NCBI GenBank assembly: GCA_029882975.1
Contig: JAOUJW010000033.1
Coordinates: forward strand, 1-55,361
Length of the DNA stretch: 55,361 nt
Reading direction: 5' to 3'
Origin: Gammaproteobacteria bacterium
Lineage (GTDB): Bacteria > Pseudomonadota > Gammaproteobacteria > SZUA-152
Part shown: in pieces, positions 55,232 through 55,361 of the stretch
How the letters are laid out: every line of letters begins with the position of its first letter
How positions within the stretch are numbered: the first letter of the stretch is position 1
The notes under the pieces: generated by a model
What the model saw: only the letters and a program-made list of their open reading frames with translations
Database searches by the model: none
What the model was told of the DNA's origin: nothing
Program-made: the position numbers and the translations under genes

Positions 55232-55361
55232 AAAAAGAGTTATAGTCAAATCTGGTGTACGCGACCATGATCAGGCAGCGCTCCTTTGACGTTTAACTGT
55301 TTGTTTCTTTACTCCATCTACAAATCTTACATCGTTAATCACTTCGGCTAAAAGTGAAAAC
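55232..55361. other. Window end with possible partial reverse gene
   Basis: The remaining 130 bp contains only the partial reverse-strand frame at 55271-55361 and about 39 bp of spacer. Confidence 0.4.
55271..55361 (-). CDS. Possible partial CDS entering from beyond the window
   Basis: On the minus strand a frame is open from the window edge to a TGA at 55271, encoding 29 residues that end in VDGVKKQTVKRQRSAA. The basic tail could be the C-terminus of a transposase or of a DNA-binding protein, but the fragment is too short to tell from chance. Confidence 0.25.
   Translation of the reverse strand, partial: FSLLAEVINDVRFVDGVKKQTVKRQRSAA

Overview
The window reads as a chromosomal segment from a gammaproteobacterium, probably a respiratory or chemolithotrophic one that is not closely related to the usual model species. 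The reasons are the rne-rluC-HAD phosphatase-S49 peptidase gene order (as in pseudomonads), the presence of slt, hrpA and exonuclease I genes, and the large c-type cytochrome content. No rRNA, tRNA or CRISPR array was seen. Intergenic DNA is AT-rich relative to the genes.

Layout. (1) 1-5866: two tandem genes for very large multihaem c-type cytochromes. The first is cut by the window edge (14 haem motifs visible). The second is complete, with 55 haem-binding motifs in 1450 residues. Both are built from exact-length 294-bp (98-residue, four-haem) units and end in a polyproline stretch plus a Gly-Gly-Met tail. (2) 6005-17222: a phospho-signalling island with a PP2C phosphatase, two Hanks-type Ser/Thr kinases, a caspase-like lipoprotein in the same operon as one kinase, a lipoprotein hydrolase, an outer-membrane barrel and a TPR/LysM lipoprotein. 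A flavin reductase lies inside it. (3) 17259-26871: housekeeping genes (RNase E, RluC, HAD phosphatase, S49 peptidase, class V aminotransferase, soluble lytic transglycosylase). (4) 26893-33131: a lipoprotein, a four-TM protein, a phosphoribulokinase-like protein lacking two active-site residues, a cupredoxin/dihaem peroxidase pair, and a histidine decarboxylase/ACT-domain pair. (5) 33363-48833: HrpA helicase, DUF4124, DUF945 and ankyrin proteins, exonuclease I, an M16C metallopeptidase, two small membrane-anchored proteins and a Sel1/SPOR protein. (6) 49270-55361: accessory DNA with a lipoprotein, an Rhs polymorphic toxin with a permuted-papain-like tip, a candidate immunity gene, a REP hairpin beside its REP-associated transposase, and an orphan toxin tail.

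The most unusual content is the giant cytochrome pair with the Pro/GGM tail. Next come the kinase-caspase-phosphatase island, the active-site-altered PRK paralogue, and the Rhs tip region, where a REP/RAYT element sits between the current toxin-immunity pair and the remnant of an older tip.

Several starts were set by Shine-Dalgarno position rather than by the longest frame: PP2C, caspase, RNase E, slt, ACT protein, DUF4124 and ankyrin. All functional calls come from reading translated motifs; no database search was run.
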